Part shown: positions 17,502 to 26,796 of the stretch, in pieces
How the letters are laid out: each line of letters opens with the position of its first letter
Numbering within the stretch: position 1 is the stretch's first letter
NCBI RefSeq assembly: GCF_050231725.1
Contig: NZ_CP077172.1
Coordinates: 558,001 to 622,000, forward strand
DNA: 64,000 nt
Direction of reading: 5' to 3'
Source of the DNA: Fusobacterium nucleatum_L
GTDB taxonomy: Bacteria > Fusobacteriota > Fusobacteriia > Fusobacteriales > Fusobacteriaceae
Translations under genes and position numbers: made by a program
Notes under the pieces: generated by a model
Seen by the model: only the letters and a program-made list of their open reading frames with translations
The model's database searches: none
Told to the model about the DNA's origin: nothing

Positions 17502-19152
17502 TTAACATTTTATTTGCTATTTCTAAAACCTCATTATTAATTTTTTCACCAACTAGCATTCTTCCAATTTCTTTTATTCTTTCTTCAGCAGACAATTTTT
17601 TAACTCTACTGATAGTTCTAGAATTTTCAACATATTTTTCTATATAAAATTGTTGAGATGCCTTAGAAGCTATAACTGGTGAGTGAGTAATTGAAATAAT
17701 TTGAGTATTATCCCCAATTTCCTTAAGTTTTAAAGCTATTTTTCTAACAGTTTCCCCACCTATACCTGTATCTATTTCATCAAAAATTAAAATAGGTATA
17801 TTATCAACCTTTGAAAAAATAACTTTAAGCGCAAGCATAACACGACTAACTTCTCCACCAGAAGCTATTTTATTTAAAGGTTTTAAATCTTGTCCCACAT
17901 TAGTTGAAATAAAGAATTCAACATCATCATAACCTTCATTTGTCATTTTTTCTAATTTATTTATTTGAACTTTTAATTTAGCATCTTCCATATTTAAGAA
18001 TTTCAATTCATTTAATAACTCATTTTCTATTTTTAATGCTATTTCTTTTCTTGAATTAGAAAGTTTTTCAGCCAGTTTATCATATTCAGATTTAATGTTT
18101 ACAAGTTCTTGTTTTAATTCTCTTGTTTTAAAATCTCCACTATCTATATCAGATAATTTTTCTTTTAAATCTTCTCTATATGCTATAAGTTCTGAAAGAG
18201 TTCTCTTATACTTCTCTTTAATCCTTTTTAAAGTATTCATTCTACCAGCAATCTTATCCAAATCACTTTCTGTAACATCTATACCCTTAGAAATATCTTC
18301 TATTTCATTAGCACAATCTTCTAATTCATAATAAGCGTTTTCCATTCTCTTAGCTAATTCTGTGTATCTTTCATCATATTTTCCAAGATATTCTATATTT
18401 CTTATTGAATCTGTTATTAAACTCAAAACAGAGTCATCATCATCTTTTAGATATTCTAAGCTCTCACAAACTTTTTCTCTAATTTTTTCAGCGTTAAATA
18501 CTCTTTTATATTCAGCCTCTAAAACTTCATCTTCTCCATCTTTTAATTTTAATTTTTCTATTTCTTCAAGTTGATACTCATAAAATTCTTTTTTTTCTAT
18601 GGTTTCTTTTCTCTCTCTCTCAATATTCTCTATCTTAGTATCAATTTCTCTATATTGAGCTAAAAGATTTATTAAAGTCTCTTTTAAATCTTTTTCATCT
18701 TTGTTAAGAAAACTATCTAAAAGTTTTATATGGTTATTTTTATTAAGTAACATTTGATGAGAGTGTTGGCCCACAATATCAACTAAAGTTGAAGCTATCT
18801 CTTTTAAATCTGTTAAAGATATTCTAACATTATTTACAAAAGCTCTTGCTTTACCACTTCTACTATAAGACCTTCTTATAATAATTTCATCTCCATCAGT
18901 ATCTATACCCATAGCTTCTAATTTTTTCTTTTGTTCTTCTTCAACATCAAAAACTCCTTGTGCAACAAGATTTTCTTCTCCATCTCTAATCATGTCTATA
19001 CTAGCTTTTTCTCCAATAAGAAGATTTATTCCACTTAAAATAATAGATTTTCCTGCACCTGTTTCTCCTGTCAACACAATAAAACCCTTGTCAAACTCAA
19101 TATCTAATTCATCTATAATAGCTAAATTTTCTATTTTTAGTTCTCTTAGCAT
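17491..19152 (-). CDS. recN: DNA repair protein RecN
   Basis: The 553-residue SMC-like ATPase is recruited to double-strand breaks. It has a split nucleotide-binding head: Walker A GETGAGKSI near residue 33 and, after a long coiled coil (about 160-370), the signature IASGGEVSRVMLALK and Walker B ILIFDEIDTGIGG, then SITHSP. The ATG at 19152 has GGGGAG seven bases ahead; an in-frame ATG 15 bases earlier lies inside nadK and has no such site. It overlaps nadK by seven bases and the Xer-like gene by 11. In many bacteria recN also lies beside nadK. Confidence 0.95.
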   Translation of the reverse strand: MLRELKIENLAIIDELDIEFDKGFIVLTGETGAGKSIILSGINLLIGEKASIDMIRDGEENLVAQGVFDVEEEQKKKLEAMGIDTDGDEIIIRRSYSRSGKARAFVNNVRISLTDLKEIASTLVDIVGQHSHQMLLNKNNHIKLLDSFLNKDEKDLKETLINLLAQYREIDTKIENIERERKETIEKKEFYEYQLEEIEKLKLKDGEDEVLEAEYKRVFNAEKIREKVCESLEYLKDDDDSVLSLITDSIRNIEYLGKYDERYTELAKRMENAYYELEDCANEIEDISKGIDVTESDLDKIAGRMNTLKRIKEKYKRTLSELIAYREDLKEKLSDIDSGDFKTRELKQELVNIKSEYDKLAEKLSNSRKEIALKIENELLNELKFLNMEDAKLKVQINKLEKMTNEGYDDVEFFISTNVGQDLKPLNKIASGGEVSRVMLALKVIFSKVDNIPILIFDEIDTGIGGETVRKIALKLKEIGDNTQIISITHSPVIASKASQQFYIEKYVENSRTISRVKKLSAEERIKEIGRMLVGEKINNEVLEIANKMLNEV

Positions 19153-19949
19153 AAGTTTTCTCCCCATTTAAGTTTTTCTCTTAAAACATTATAATAATTT
19201 CTATCATCTGAAAGAACAATTTTTAAGCTTTCCTTTGAATAAGAAATCTCTACTTTATCTTCAAGATTAATCTTATTATGAGTATGTCCATCTATATTTA
19301 CAATTCCAAACTCACTTGGTTCTTTCAAAGTTAAAATTATTTTTACATCCCCTGATAAAATTATAGGTCTTGTATTTAAGTTATGTGGTGCTATTGGAGT
19401 TATTAAAAATAACTTTAATTCAGGTGTTACAATAGGTCCTCCTGCAGATAACGAATAAGCTGTTGAACCTGTTGGAGTTGAAATTATTACCCCATCTCCT
19501 TTAAATTTACCCAAAAATTTGTTATCTACATAAATTTCAGAAGCTACTATATTTCTTTTTATCGTATCTCTCGTTAAAAAAACTTCATTTAAAGCATCAT
19601 ATTCCTTTTTTCCAATTTTAACTGTCAGAAAATATCTTTCTTCAATATTGATTTTACCTTTTAAAATATTTTCAAATATTTTTTTATAGTCATCTTTCCT
19701 AATTTCTGTTAAATAACCTAAAGTTCCAGAATTAATTGCAATTATTTTAACTTCTTTATTCTTTATTTTTTTAAATCCTCTAAGTAGTGTTCCGTCTCCA
19801 CCTATAACTACTATATATTCAACCTGTGATAATTTTTTTTCATTTAAAACTTCAAATTCTTTTTTAGATTTTAAATACTTTAAAAGCTCTTTATAAATTT
19901 TTATGGCATCTGCTTTATCTGTATTGTAAATAATACCTAATTTTATCAT
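19146..19949 (-). CDS. nadK: NAD kinase
   Basis: The 267-residue enzyme phosphorylates NAD to NADP. The family motifs are VIGGDGTLLRG (about 47-57), with the catalytic Asp, and the glycine-rich NSGTLGYLTE, then STPTGSTAYSLSAGGPIV in the NAD-binding domain. It is cytoplasmic and of usual length. AAGGA lies seven bases before the ATG. It follows the EnvC-like gene by 18 bases and overlaps recN, so it belongs to the ftsX-to-era transcription unit. Confidence 0.94.
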   Translation of the reverse strand: MIKLGIIYNTDKADAIKIYKELLKYLKSKKEFEVLNEKKLSQVEYIVVIGGDGTLLRGFKKIKNKEVKIIAINSGTLGYLTEIRKDDYKKIFENILKGKINIEERYFLTVKIGKKEYDALNEVFLTRDTIKRNIVASEIYVDNKFLGKFKGDGVIISTPTGSTAYSLSAGGPIVTPELKLFLITPIAPHNLNTRPIILSGDVKIILTLKEPSEFGIVNIDGHTHNKINLEDKVEISYSKESLKIVLSDDRNYYNVLREKLKWGENLC

Positions 19950-19967
19950 TTTCTAGTCCTTATAATT

Positions 19968-21164
19968 TTAAAATGTTGGTAGTGGGTCAATAGGTCTTAA
20001 ATTTGCTCTTAGCTCATAATATAGATTAGGTTCTTTATCGCTAGATAACCCTAATACTCCTATTGCTTGACCAGAACTTACTTTTGAATTTAAACTAACT
20101 TTTACAGCAAGTAAATTCCCATAAACTCCTATTATTCCACTTCCATAATCTATCATAACAACTTTACCTAAGCCTTGAAATGCATCAGCATAGATAACTG
20201 TTCCAGCTTTAGAGGCAACTACTGGATTTCCTAATTTTCCTTTTATTTCTATACCATTACTTTCTACAACTCCTGCTTTCTTTTGACCAAAGTAAACTAC
20301 AATTTGTCCATTCAATGGTTTTATTGTTTTTCCTATTCTTTTATATGCTTCTGGATTACTTATCTTTGGCATATCCACAGTTGTTGTTGTAACCTTAGTT
20401 CCACCTTTTCCATTTCCTTTACCTTTATTTCCTTCTTTTGCTGCCTTTTCTCTTGCGGCTTTTTCTGCTGCTCTTCTAGCATTTTCTCTTATGATTCTTT
20501 CAATTTCTTTTGAAATTCTTTGTTTTTCTTTTTTTAGTTTTTCAATAGAAGATTGGTGTCCCTTCTTTTCAACTTGCAGTTTTTGTTTTAATTTTTTCTG
20601 TTCCTCTTTCTTAGAATCACTTTTTCTCAAGTTTTCTCTAAGTTCTGCTTCTAATCTATCCAATTTTCTTTTTTCAGCTTCTATTTTTTCCTTAACTTCT
20701 TTAATACTTCCTGTTATTTTTTCAATATGGTCCATTCTTTGCAAATCACCATGTAGCATTTCTCTATAATTTTTTGTAAGTAATACTTTTTCTGCTATTT
20801 CTTTTTTATGGATTTTACTGTATTTATCCCAAGCTATTATTTTAGCAACAAATTCAGACTCTTTTTTATTATGCTCAATCTCTGATATTTCAAGATTTTT
20901 TTTACTGTAGTCTATATTCTTTTTAACTACTATAATTTCAGCTTCTATCTCTTTTCTTTCCTCTTCTAACCTTTTAATTTCATCCTCTAATTCTTTTATC
21001 ATCTTCTCTAATTTAGAAGTTTCAGTATCTATAACCTTTATACGAGTATTTTTCTTTGCAATTTCTTTATCTATATTTTTTAATCTTTTATTCATATCAT
21101 TTACTGAAGCTGAATAAATACTTATTGATAAAAGAAAGAAAGTTAAAAATATTTTAGTCTTCAT
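19968..21164 (-). CDS. EnvC-like coiled-coil protein with degenerate LytM (M23) domain
   Basis: The 398-residue protein has a signal peptide (about 1-20), a long coiled coil (about 25-250), a Gly/Lys/Thr linker and a LytM-fold domain (about 290-398). Zinc ligands of active M23 endopeptidases are missing: the YxHL position reads YGNLL and the final HxH reads NLYYELR. This is the pattern of EnvC and NlpD, which activate cell-wall amidases instead of cutting the wall. The start at 21164 overlaps the end of ftsX by 11 bases, matching the known FtsEX-EnvC partnership: FtsX should hold the coiled coil in the periplasm. The longer in-frame ORF start, inside ftsX, is rejected. Confidence 0.85.
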   Translation of the reverse strand: MKTKIFLTFFLLSISIYSASVNDMNKRLKNIDKEIAKKNTRIKVIDTETSKLEKMIKELEDEIKRLEEERKEIEAEIIVVKKNIDYSKKNLEISEIEHNKKESEFVAKIIAWDKYSKIHKKEIAEKVLLTKNYREMLHGDLQRMDHIEKITGSIKEVKEKIEAEKRKLDRLEAELRENLRKSDSKKEEQKKLKQKLQVEKKGHQSSIEKLKKEKQRISKEIERIIRENARRAAEKAAREKAAKEGNKGKGNGKGGTKVTTTTVDMPKISNPEAYKRIGKTIKPLNGQIVVYFGQKKAGVVESNGIEIKGKLGNPVVASKAGTVIYADAFQGLGKVVMIDYGSGIIGVYGNLLAVKVSLNSKVSSGQAIGVLGLSSDKEPNLYYELRANLRPIDPLPTF

Positions 21165-22074
21165 CATCTTCAAACTCATCATAGTCTCCATCTTCATTAT
21201 CTTCATAAAATTCATCTTCAAATTCATCGTCTTCGGCATATTCTATTCTTCCAACATTTGCAGGAATTACCCAAACTAAAAAATTCATAATTATTATTAC
21301 TCCAAGATGCCATAAAACAACCTCTTTTAAAGATAACATAGATGAATTAAATTTTGCATTGGATACATATTTTCTAAAAAGTAAGTATATGTTGAAAAAT
21401 ACTAAAGTTCCTATAACTGTTGACATAGTAAATGCTAATAAATTTCTAATTTTAGATTTTCTTATATTTTCAGCATAATGAAGTCCTGTATTAGCGTTGT
21501 TCAAAAACTCTATTGCAACACCAAAATTAAATATTATTATTGTTATAATTGCTATAAAAATTGAAAATATCCCACTTCCTATTTGAGCTATCAATGTTAT
21601 TTGGCTTTGTTCTTTAGATTGTTTTAAATAAGATTCATCTTTATATACTTCTTTCACTTCTTCTCTAGCTTCAATAAGTTCTTGAATATTAGTTAAAAGA
21701 TTTGAGTCTTTTATAGAAATCACTAAAGAATCTGTAAGTGGATTACTTGATTCAGGAATTGAAATATTAAGCTCATTTTGTAGATTTTTAAAACTTTCAG
21801 ACTTATCCATAAATCTAACTGAACGAACCCCATTTATTCCTAATATATATTTTTCTATTTCATTCTTTTTCTCTTGATTAAGGTTGTTTTGTAAATCTGC
21901 AACTATAAAAGAATTAAATAATTTCTCATGTGTTAAATTTCTTAAATTTAATGAAAAACTTATAAAAACATTTAGTGCAACAACTGTAATTACAACTGCA
22001 TAAAATACTCTTCTTTTTAATCTATTTATATAAGGAATATCCTTTAATCCATAACCAAATAATTTATAATACAT
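21154..22074 (-). CDS. ftsX: Cell division protein FtsX
   Basis: The 306-residue protein has the FtsX arrangement: one helix at about 24-44, a periplasmic domain of about 110 residues (the EnvC-binding part in E. coli), then three more helices ending around 280, and an acidic tail (DEFEDEFYEDNEDGD). The family forms an ABC-type complex with FtsE that controls wall hydrolysis at the septum. No ftsE lies next to it here. An AAGGAG site precedes the ATG. A TATAAT box at about 22108-22113 is the likely -10 of its promoter, downstream of the fadA terminator. Confidence 0.9.
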   Translation of the reverse strand: MYYKLFGYGLKDIPYINRLKRRVFYAVVITVVALNVFISFSLNLRNLTHEKLFNSFIVADLQNNLNQEKKNEIEKYILGINGVRSVRFMDKSESFKNLQNELNISIPESSNPLTDSLVISIKDSNLLTNIQELIEAREEVKEVYKDESYLKQSKEQSQITLIAQIGSGIFSIFIAIITIIIFNFGVAIEFLNNANTGLHYAENIRKSKIRNLLAFTMSTVIGTLVFFNIYLLFRKYVSNAKFNSSMLSLKEVVLWHLGVIIIMNFLVWVIPANVGRIEYAEDDEFEDEFYEDNEDGDYDEFEDDED

Positions 22075-22142
22075 GCTAGCTCCTTCTTAATTTATAAAAT
22101 TTAATCTATTATACATTTTAACACATATTTTAAATTTTATAA

Positions 22143-22192
22143 ACAAAAAAAACCTTTTAAGTTTATATAAAAAATACAAACTTAAAAGGTTT
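22143..22192 (-). terminator. fadA terminator
   Basis: Minus strand: AACCTTTTAAGTTT pairs perfectly with AAACTTAAAAGGTT over a short A/T loop (22151-22191), followed by a run of eight Ts. It ends the fadA transcript before ftsX. Confidence 0.85.
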
Positions 22193-22222
22193 TTACTTAT
22201 ACTAAATTTTTTTCAAATTTTA

Positions 22223-22612
22223 TTAGTTTCCTGCTCTTAAAGCTTCAATTTTTTGGAAATCAGAGATAACTGATTTTTGTTGTTCCATTTCAGCTTCTAA
22301 TTTCTTTAAAGCATCTTGGTATTTTGAAGCTAATTCTTGATATTGAGATTTGTAGAATCTTGTGTTAGCTTCAGCTTGAAGTCTTTCAGCTCTTTGAGAT
22401 AATTCATTGTAAACTTGTTCGTTTTGTGCTAATGCTTGGCTAGCAGCTTCAGCTTGTGCTCTTTCTTCATTGAATCTTGCTTCTTCTTGAGATGCTAAGT
22501 TTTGATATTCAGCATCTAGTGCTTGTAATTCCCCTAATAAACTTGCTGCATCATTTGCTGCAAACGCTGAAGCAGATACTGCTAATACTGCTAATAATAA
22601 AAATTTTTTCAT
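22223..22612 (-). CDS. fadA: FadA-family adhesin
   Basis: The 129-residue protein is recognisably FadA, the Fusobacterium adhesin that binds E-cadherin/VE-cadherin and forms filaments of helical hairpins. The first 18 residues are the signal peptide (MKKFLLLAVLAVSASAFA); the rest is a continuous alpha-helical hairpin with leucine-rich heptads (QALDAEYQNLASQEEARF, QRLQAEANTRFYKSQY). Its ending (EALRAGN) and length match FadA as I remember it, with scattered substitutions. The ATG at 22612 has GGAGG eight bases ahead; a TTG at 22627 is rejected because the promoter and ribosome site support the ATG. The gene is monocistronic, with its own promoter and terminator. Confidence 0.93.
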   Translation of the reverse strand: MKKFLLLAVLAVSASAFAANDAASLLGELQALDAEYQNLASQEEARFNEERAQAEAASQALAQNEQVYNELSQRAERLQAEANTRFYKSQYQELASKYQDALKKLEAEMEQQKSVISDFQKIEALRAGN

Positions 22613-22661
22613 TTCTTTTACCTCCAAAATTATTTTATATTAAGTTTTTCTTATATTCTCA

Positions 22662-22690
22662 ATTATACATAAATTTTTTAAAAATTACAA
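22662..22690 (-). promoter_or_regulatory. fadA promoter
   Basis: Minus strand: TTGTAA (22685-22690), 17-base spacer, TATAAT (22662-22667), 49 bases before the ATG, in a short A/T-rich gap. Confidence 0.7.
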
Positions 22691-22707
22691 TATTTTTTTA
22701 TTATCTT

Positions 22708-23385
22708 TTATTTTTCTTCTTTTCTATTATTAACTTCATCATTTTTTTTACTATCTAAAGTTTCTTTAAACTCCACCTTCTCATTAGCTATGTCTTCTAT
22801 TAATTGATTATAGACTTGTCCAAATATATTTTTTTTAACATCTGCAAGTATTGTTTCTCTTGCTTCATCAAAAATAGCTTGTCTTTCTTCTTCTATATCT
22901 TTTAAATAAACAATATGATATCCTTCTTCTACAGGAACAGCTTTTTTTATTATAATATTTTTTTTCTCTTCTTTTAATATTTCATTTGCTATTGCTGGAT
23001 GAATTTCTGTTATGAATAAAAACTCATCTTTTAGTTCTTTTGCTGCCATTCCTTTTTCATCATTTTTTTCTTTAAGTTCATAAAAATTTTTTAAATTCAC
23101 TTTTGTTAATATTTCTTCTGCTTTTTCCAAATTTTTTACAAATATAGTATCAAGTTTTACTTTTTTAGCAAATCTATATAAATCTTTATTTTCTTCATAT
23201 ATTTTTTTCAAAACATCTTCTTCTATATTTGTATTTTCAACAATTCTAGCAGACTCTCTTTCTAGATAATATCTTATAAAAAGATTTTCTGCTTCTAAAT
23301 TTATTTGTTCTATTTCATAATTAGTATATTCAGCTTCTTTTGCTTTTTTTAATAAAATCGCATGTAAAATTTTGTTTTCTTCCAT
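22708..23385 (-). CDS. Probable PpiC/SurA-type peptidyl-prolyl isomerase domain protein without signal peptide
   Basis: The 225-residue, highly charged protein has an N-terminal helical part (about 1-60) and a region (about 70-180) that resembles the parvulin/PpiC fold of PrsA and SurA: VKLDTIFVKNLEKAEEIL at the start, ITEIHPAIANEIL in the middle, and EEGYHIVYLKDIEEE at the end. Conserved catalytic His/Cys residues are not clear, so it may be a chaperone only. There is no signal peptide, which is unusual. The ATG at 23385 has GGAGG five bases ahead; the ATG 12 bases earlier overlaps that site. It lies upstream of fadA in the same direction but fadA has its own promoter. Confidence 0.6.
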   Translation of the reverse strand: MEENKILHAILLKKAKEAEYTNYEIEQINLEAENLFIRYYLERESARIVENTNIEEDVLKKIYEENKDLYRFAKKVKLDTIFVKNLEKAEEILTKVNLKNFYELKEKNDEKGMAAKELKDEFLFITEIHPAIANEILKEEKKNIIIKKAVPVEEGYHIVYLKDIEEERQAIFDEARETILADVKKNIFGQVYNQLIEDIANEKVEFKETLDSKKNDEVNNRKEEK

Positions 23386-23696
23386 CTTTTCCTCCATACT
23401 CTAATATTTATTTCGATACATATAATGCTAACATATTTTTTTTATTTTTTCAAGAATTTCCAGGTATTTTTAGTTTTTAAAATTTTCGCTCTATTTTTTA
23501 TCTTATTTGGAGTATTTTTTTATCAATTTTCTTATTTATAAAAATTTTAATTGAAATTTATATTAAATAATAGTAAACTTATGTAAAGTATTTATTTATA
23601 TATTTAGTTTATAGTATATAAATAAAATAAATTTTTATATTCAATATAATTTATTTACAAAAATTTTATAATATAAATGAAAGGTGGTTTTAATCA
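23386..23696. other. AT-rich divergent intergenic region before pflB
   Basis: This 311-base stretch separates the PpiC-like gene (-) from pflB (+). It is almost pure A/T. TATAAT-like boxes occur at 23645-23650 and 23667-23672, close to pflB, and a TTGAAA-17-TAAACT pair lies further upstream. I could not fix a single pflB promoter, and saw no FNR-like TTGAT-N4-ATCAA palindrome and no gene. Confidence 0.5.
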
Positions 23697-25928
23697 ATGG
23701 AAGCTTGGAGAGGTTTTAAAGATGGTGAGTGGCAAAAAAGTATTAATGTAAGTGATTTCATTAAACACAATTACACAGAATATTTAGGTGATGAATCATT
23801 CTTAGAAGGTCCTACTGAAAATACAAAAAAATTATGGGATATTTTAAGTGGAATGTTAAAAATAGAAAGAGAAAAAGGTATCTATGATGCTGAAACTAAA
23901 ATTCCTTCTAAAATAGATGCTTATGGAGCTGGATATATTTCTAAAGATTTAGAAACAATAGTAGGTTTACAAACTGATGCTCCTCTAAAAAGAGCTATAT
24001 TCCCAAATGGTGGATTAAGAATGGTTGAAAACTCATTAGAAGCTTTTGGTTATAAATTAGATCCTACAACAAAAGAAATCTATGAAAAATATAGAAAAAG
24101 CCATAATGCTGGAGTTTTCTCAGCATATACACCAGCAATAAAAGCTGCTAGACATACTGGAATTATTACTGGTCTTCCTGATGCTTATGGTAGAGGAAGA
24201 ATCATAGGAGACTACAGAAGAGTTGCTCTTTACGGTGTTGATAGACTTATTGCAGAAAGAAAAAGAGAATTTGATGCTTATGATCCTGAAGAAATGACAG
24301 AAGATATCATCAGAGATAGAGAAGAAATGTTTGAACAATTAGAAGCATTAAAAGCACTAAAAAGAATGGCTGCTGCTTATGGTTTTGACATTGGAAGACC
24401 TGCTGAAACTGCACAAGAAGCTATCCAATGGACTTATTTTGGATATTTAGGAGCTATTAAAGACCAAAATGGTGCTGCAATGAGTTTAGGTAAAACTGCT
24501 GGTTTCTTAGATGTATATATAGAAAGAGATTTAAAAGAAGGAAGAATTACTGAAAGAGATGCTCAAGAATTTATAGACCATTTCATTATGAAACTTAGAA
24601 TAGTAAGATTTTTAAGAACTCCTGAATATGATCAATTATTCTCTGGAGATCCAGTATGGGTAACTGAATCAATAGGTGGTATGAACAATGATGGTAGATC
24701 TTGGGTAACTAAAAATGCATTTAGATACTTAAATACTCTTTACAACTTAGGTACAGCTCCTGAACCTAACTTAACAATTTTATGGAGTGAAAGATTACCT
24801 GAAAATTGGAAAAAATTCTGCTCTAAAGTTTCAATAGATACTTCTTCATTACAATATGAAAATGATGACATTATGAGACCACAATTTGGTGAAGACTATG
24901 GAATAGCTTGTTGTGTATCTCCTATGGCTATAGGAAAACAAATGCAATTCTTTGGAGCAAGAGCTAACTTACCTAAAGCATTACTTTATGCTATAAATGG
25001 TGGTAAAGATGAGTTAAAGAAAGAACAAGTAACTCCAGCTGGACAATTTGAAAAAATTACTGGTGACTACTTAGAATTTGATGAAGTTTGGGAAAAATAT
25101 GATAAAATGCTTACATGGCTTGCATCAACTTATGTAAAAGCATTAAATATTATTCACTATATGCACGATAAATATTCTTATGAAGCATTAGAAATGGCTC
25201 TACACTCTTTAGATATTAAGAGAACAGAAGCTTGTGGTATAGCTGGACTTTCAATAGTTGCTGACTCACTTGCTGCTATAAAATATGGTAAAGTTAGAGT
25301 TATAAGAGATGAAGATGGAGATGCCGTTGATTATGTTGTTGAAAAACCTTATGTTCCATTTGGAAATAATGATGATAGAACAGACGAATTAGCAGTTAAA
25401 GTTGTTAGAACATTTATGAACAAAATTAGAAGTCATAGAATGTATAGAGATGCTGAACCTACTCAATCAGTTCTTACAATAACTTCAAATGTTGTTTATG
25501 GTAAGAAAACAGGAAATACTCCTGATGGAAGAAGAGCAGGAGCTCCATTTGGACCAGGAGCAAACCCTATGCACGGAAGAGATACTAAAGGAGCTGTTGC
25601 TTCTCTAGCCTCAGTTGCTAAGTTACCATTTGAAGATGCAAACGATGGAATCTCTTACACATTTGCTATAACTCCTGAAACATTAGGAAAAACAGATGAT
25701 GAAAAGAAAAATAACTTAGTTGGACTTCTTGACGGATACTTTAAACAAACTGGACACCATCTAAATGTTAATGTATTTGGTAGAGAGTTACTAGAAGATG
25801 CAATGGAACATCCTGAAAATTATCCACAACTTACAATAAGAGTTTCTGGATATGCAGTAAACTTTATTAAATTAACAAAAGAACAACAACTAGATGTTAT
25901 AAACAGAACTATCAGTAACAAAATGTAA
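23697..25928 (+). CDS. pflB: Formate C-acetyltransferase (pyruvate formate-lyase)
   Basis: The 743-residue glycyl-radical enzyme splits pyruvate with CoA into acetyl-CoA and formate in anaerobic fermentation. Cys405 and Cys406 form the catalytic pair (ACCVSPM) and Gly718 in RVSGYAVNF carries the radical. Length and motifs are those of true PFL, not of glycerol/choline lyases. AAAGGTGG lies nine bases before the ATG. The gene is followed by a short GC-rich hairpin and then pflA. The glycyl radical is destroyed by oxygen, consistent with an obligate anaerobe. Codon use is strongly biased toward AT-ending codons, as expected for a highly expressed gene of this genome. Confidence 0.97.
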   Translation: MEAWRGFKDGEWQKSINVSDFIKHNYTEYLGDESFLEGPTENTKKLWDILSGMLKIEREKGIYDAETKIPSKIDAYGAGYISKDLETIVGLQTDAPLKRAIFPNGGLRMVENSLEAFGYKLDPTTKEIYEKYRKSHNAGVFSAYTPAIKAARHTGIITGLPDAYGRGRIIGDYRRVALYGVDRLIAERKREFDAYDPEEMTEDIIRDREEMFEQLEALKALKRMAAAYGFDIGRPAETAQEAIQWTYFGYLGAIKDQNGAAMSLGKTAGFLDVYIERDLKEGRITERDAQEFIDHFIMKLRIVRFLRTPEYDQLFSGDPVWVTESIGGMNNDGRSWVTKNAFRYLNTLYNLGTAPEPNLTILWSERLPENWKKFCSKVSIDTSSLQYENDDIMRPQFGEDYGIACCVSPMAIGKQMQFFGARANLPKALLYAINGGKDELKKEQVTPAGQFEKITGDYLEFDEVWEKYDKMLTWLASTYVKALNIIHYMHDKYSYEALEMALHSLDIKRTEACGIAGLSIVADSLAAIKYGKVRVIRDEDGDAVDYVVEKPYVPFGNNDDRTDELAVKVVRTFMNKIRSHRMYRDAEPTQSVLTITSNVVYGKKTGNTPDGRRAGAPFGPGANPMHGRDTKGAVASLASVAKLPFEDANDGISYTFAITPETLGKTDDEKKNNLVGLLDGYFKQTGHHLNVNVFGRELLEDAMEHPENYPQLTIRVSGYAVNFIKLTKEQQLDVINRTISNKM

Positions 25929-25940
25929 TAAAATAAATAA

Positions 25941-25962
25941 GGGGAGAATTTTTCTCCCCTTT
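25941..25962 (+). terminator. Hairpin between pflB and pflA
   Basis: GGGGAGA pairs with TCTCCCC (25941-25959) over a five-base loop; only TTTA follows. It may be a weak terminator or an mRNA-stabilising hairpin that sets a high pflB:pflA ratio. Confidence 0.55.
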
Positions 25963-25988
25963 AGATTAAATAAAAGGAAATGATAATT

Positions 25989-26720
25989 ATGCAAGGTTAT
26001 ATAAATTCTCTTGAATCTTTTGGAACAAAAGATGGCCCTGGAATAAGATTTGTTGTTTTTATGCAAGGTTGCCCTTTGAGATGTCTATATTGTCATAATG
26101 TAGATACTTGGGAACTAAAAGATAAAAACTATGTCTATACTCCAGAAGAAGTCTTAGCTGAACTTAATAAAGTTAAAGCCTTTTTAAGTGGAGGTATAAC
26201 TATTTCTGGTGGAGAACCCTTATTGCAGTCATCTTTCGTATTAGAAGTTTTTAAACTTTGTAAAGAAAATGGAATACATACTGCTCTTGATACTTCTGGA
26301 TACATTTTTAATGAGCAAGCAAAAAAAGTTTTAGAATATACAGATTTAGTTTTATTAGATATAAAACATATTGATAAAGATATGTATAAGAAAATTACAT
26401 CTGTTGATTTAGAACCCACATTAAACTTTATTAAATATTTAGAAGAAATTAAAAAGCCAACTTGGATAAGATATGTTCTTTTACCTGGTTATACAGATGA
26501 TGATAAAGACTTAAATGATTGGGCAAAGTTTGTATCACAGTTTGATATTGTTAAGAGAGTTGATATACTCCCATTTCATCAAATGGCTATTTACAAATGG
26601 GAAAAAACTAATAGGGAATATAAGTTAAAAGATACCCCTACTCCAAGTAAAGAACAAATTCAAAAAGCAGAAGAAATTTTTAGAAAATATAATCTTCCAC
26701 TTTATGAAGAAAGAAAATAA
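25989..26720 (+). CDS. pflA: Pyruvate formate-lyase activating enzyme (radical SAM)
   Basis: The 243-residue radical SAM enzyme generates the glycyl radical on PflB. The CX3CX2C cluster motif is in GCPLRCLYCHNVDTW (4Fe-4S) and the SAM-binding glycine motif in GGITISGGEPLLQ. The start is uncertain: the ATG at 25980 is two bases from AAAGG, so the ATG at 25989 (MQGYIN) is preferred, giving the usual family start. It lies 60 bases after pflB and ends at a terminator hairpin. Confidence 0.95.
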   Translation: MQGYINSLESFGTKDGPGIRFVVFMQGCPLRCLYCHNVDTWELKDKNYVYTPEEVLAELNKVKAFLSGGITISGGEPLLQSSFVLEVFKLCKENGIHTALDTSGYIFNEQAKKVLEYTDLVLLDIKHIDKDMYKKITSVDLEPTLNFIKYLEEIKKPTWIRYVLLPGYTDDDKDLNDWAKFVSQFDIVKRVDILPFHQMAIYKWEKTNREYKLKDTPTPSKEQIQKAEEIFRKYNLPLYEERK

Positions 26721-26767
26721 AGGCTATTGTAAATTTATACACCTTATTATTTTCAATAGCCTCTTTA
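26721..26767. terminator. pflA terminator (bidirectional)
   Basis: AGGCTATTG (26721-26729) pairs with CAATAGCCT (26754-26762), followed by CTTTAAAA. It lies between pflA and the convergent unknown gene. Confidence 0.65.
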
Positions 26768-26796
26768 AAATATAAAATAAGAAAAAGTGTTGCTTT

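Noticed and set aside
20283..20769. Cysteine/serine-rich plus-strand frames opposite the EnvC-like gene
   Set aside because: Reverse complement of a Lys/Glu coiled coil gives Phe/Ser/Cys-rich frames; no independent support.
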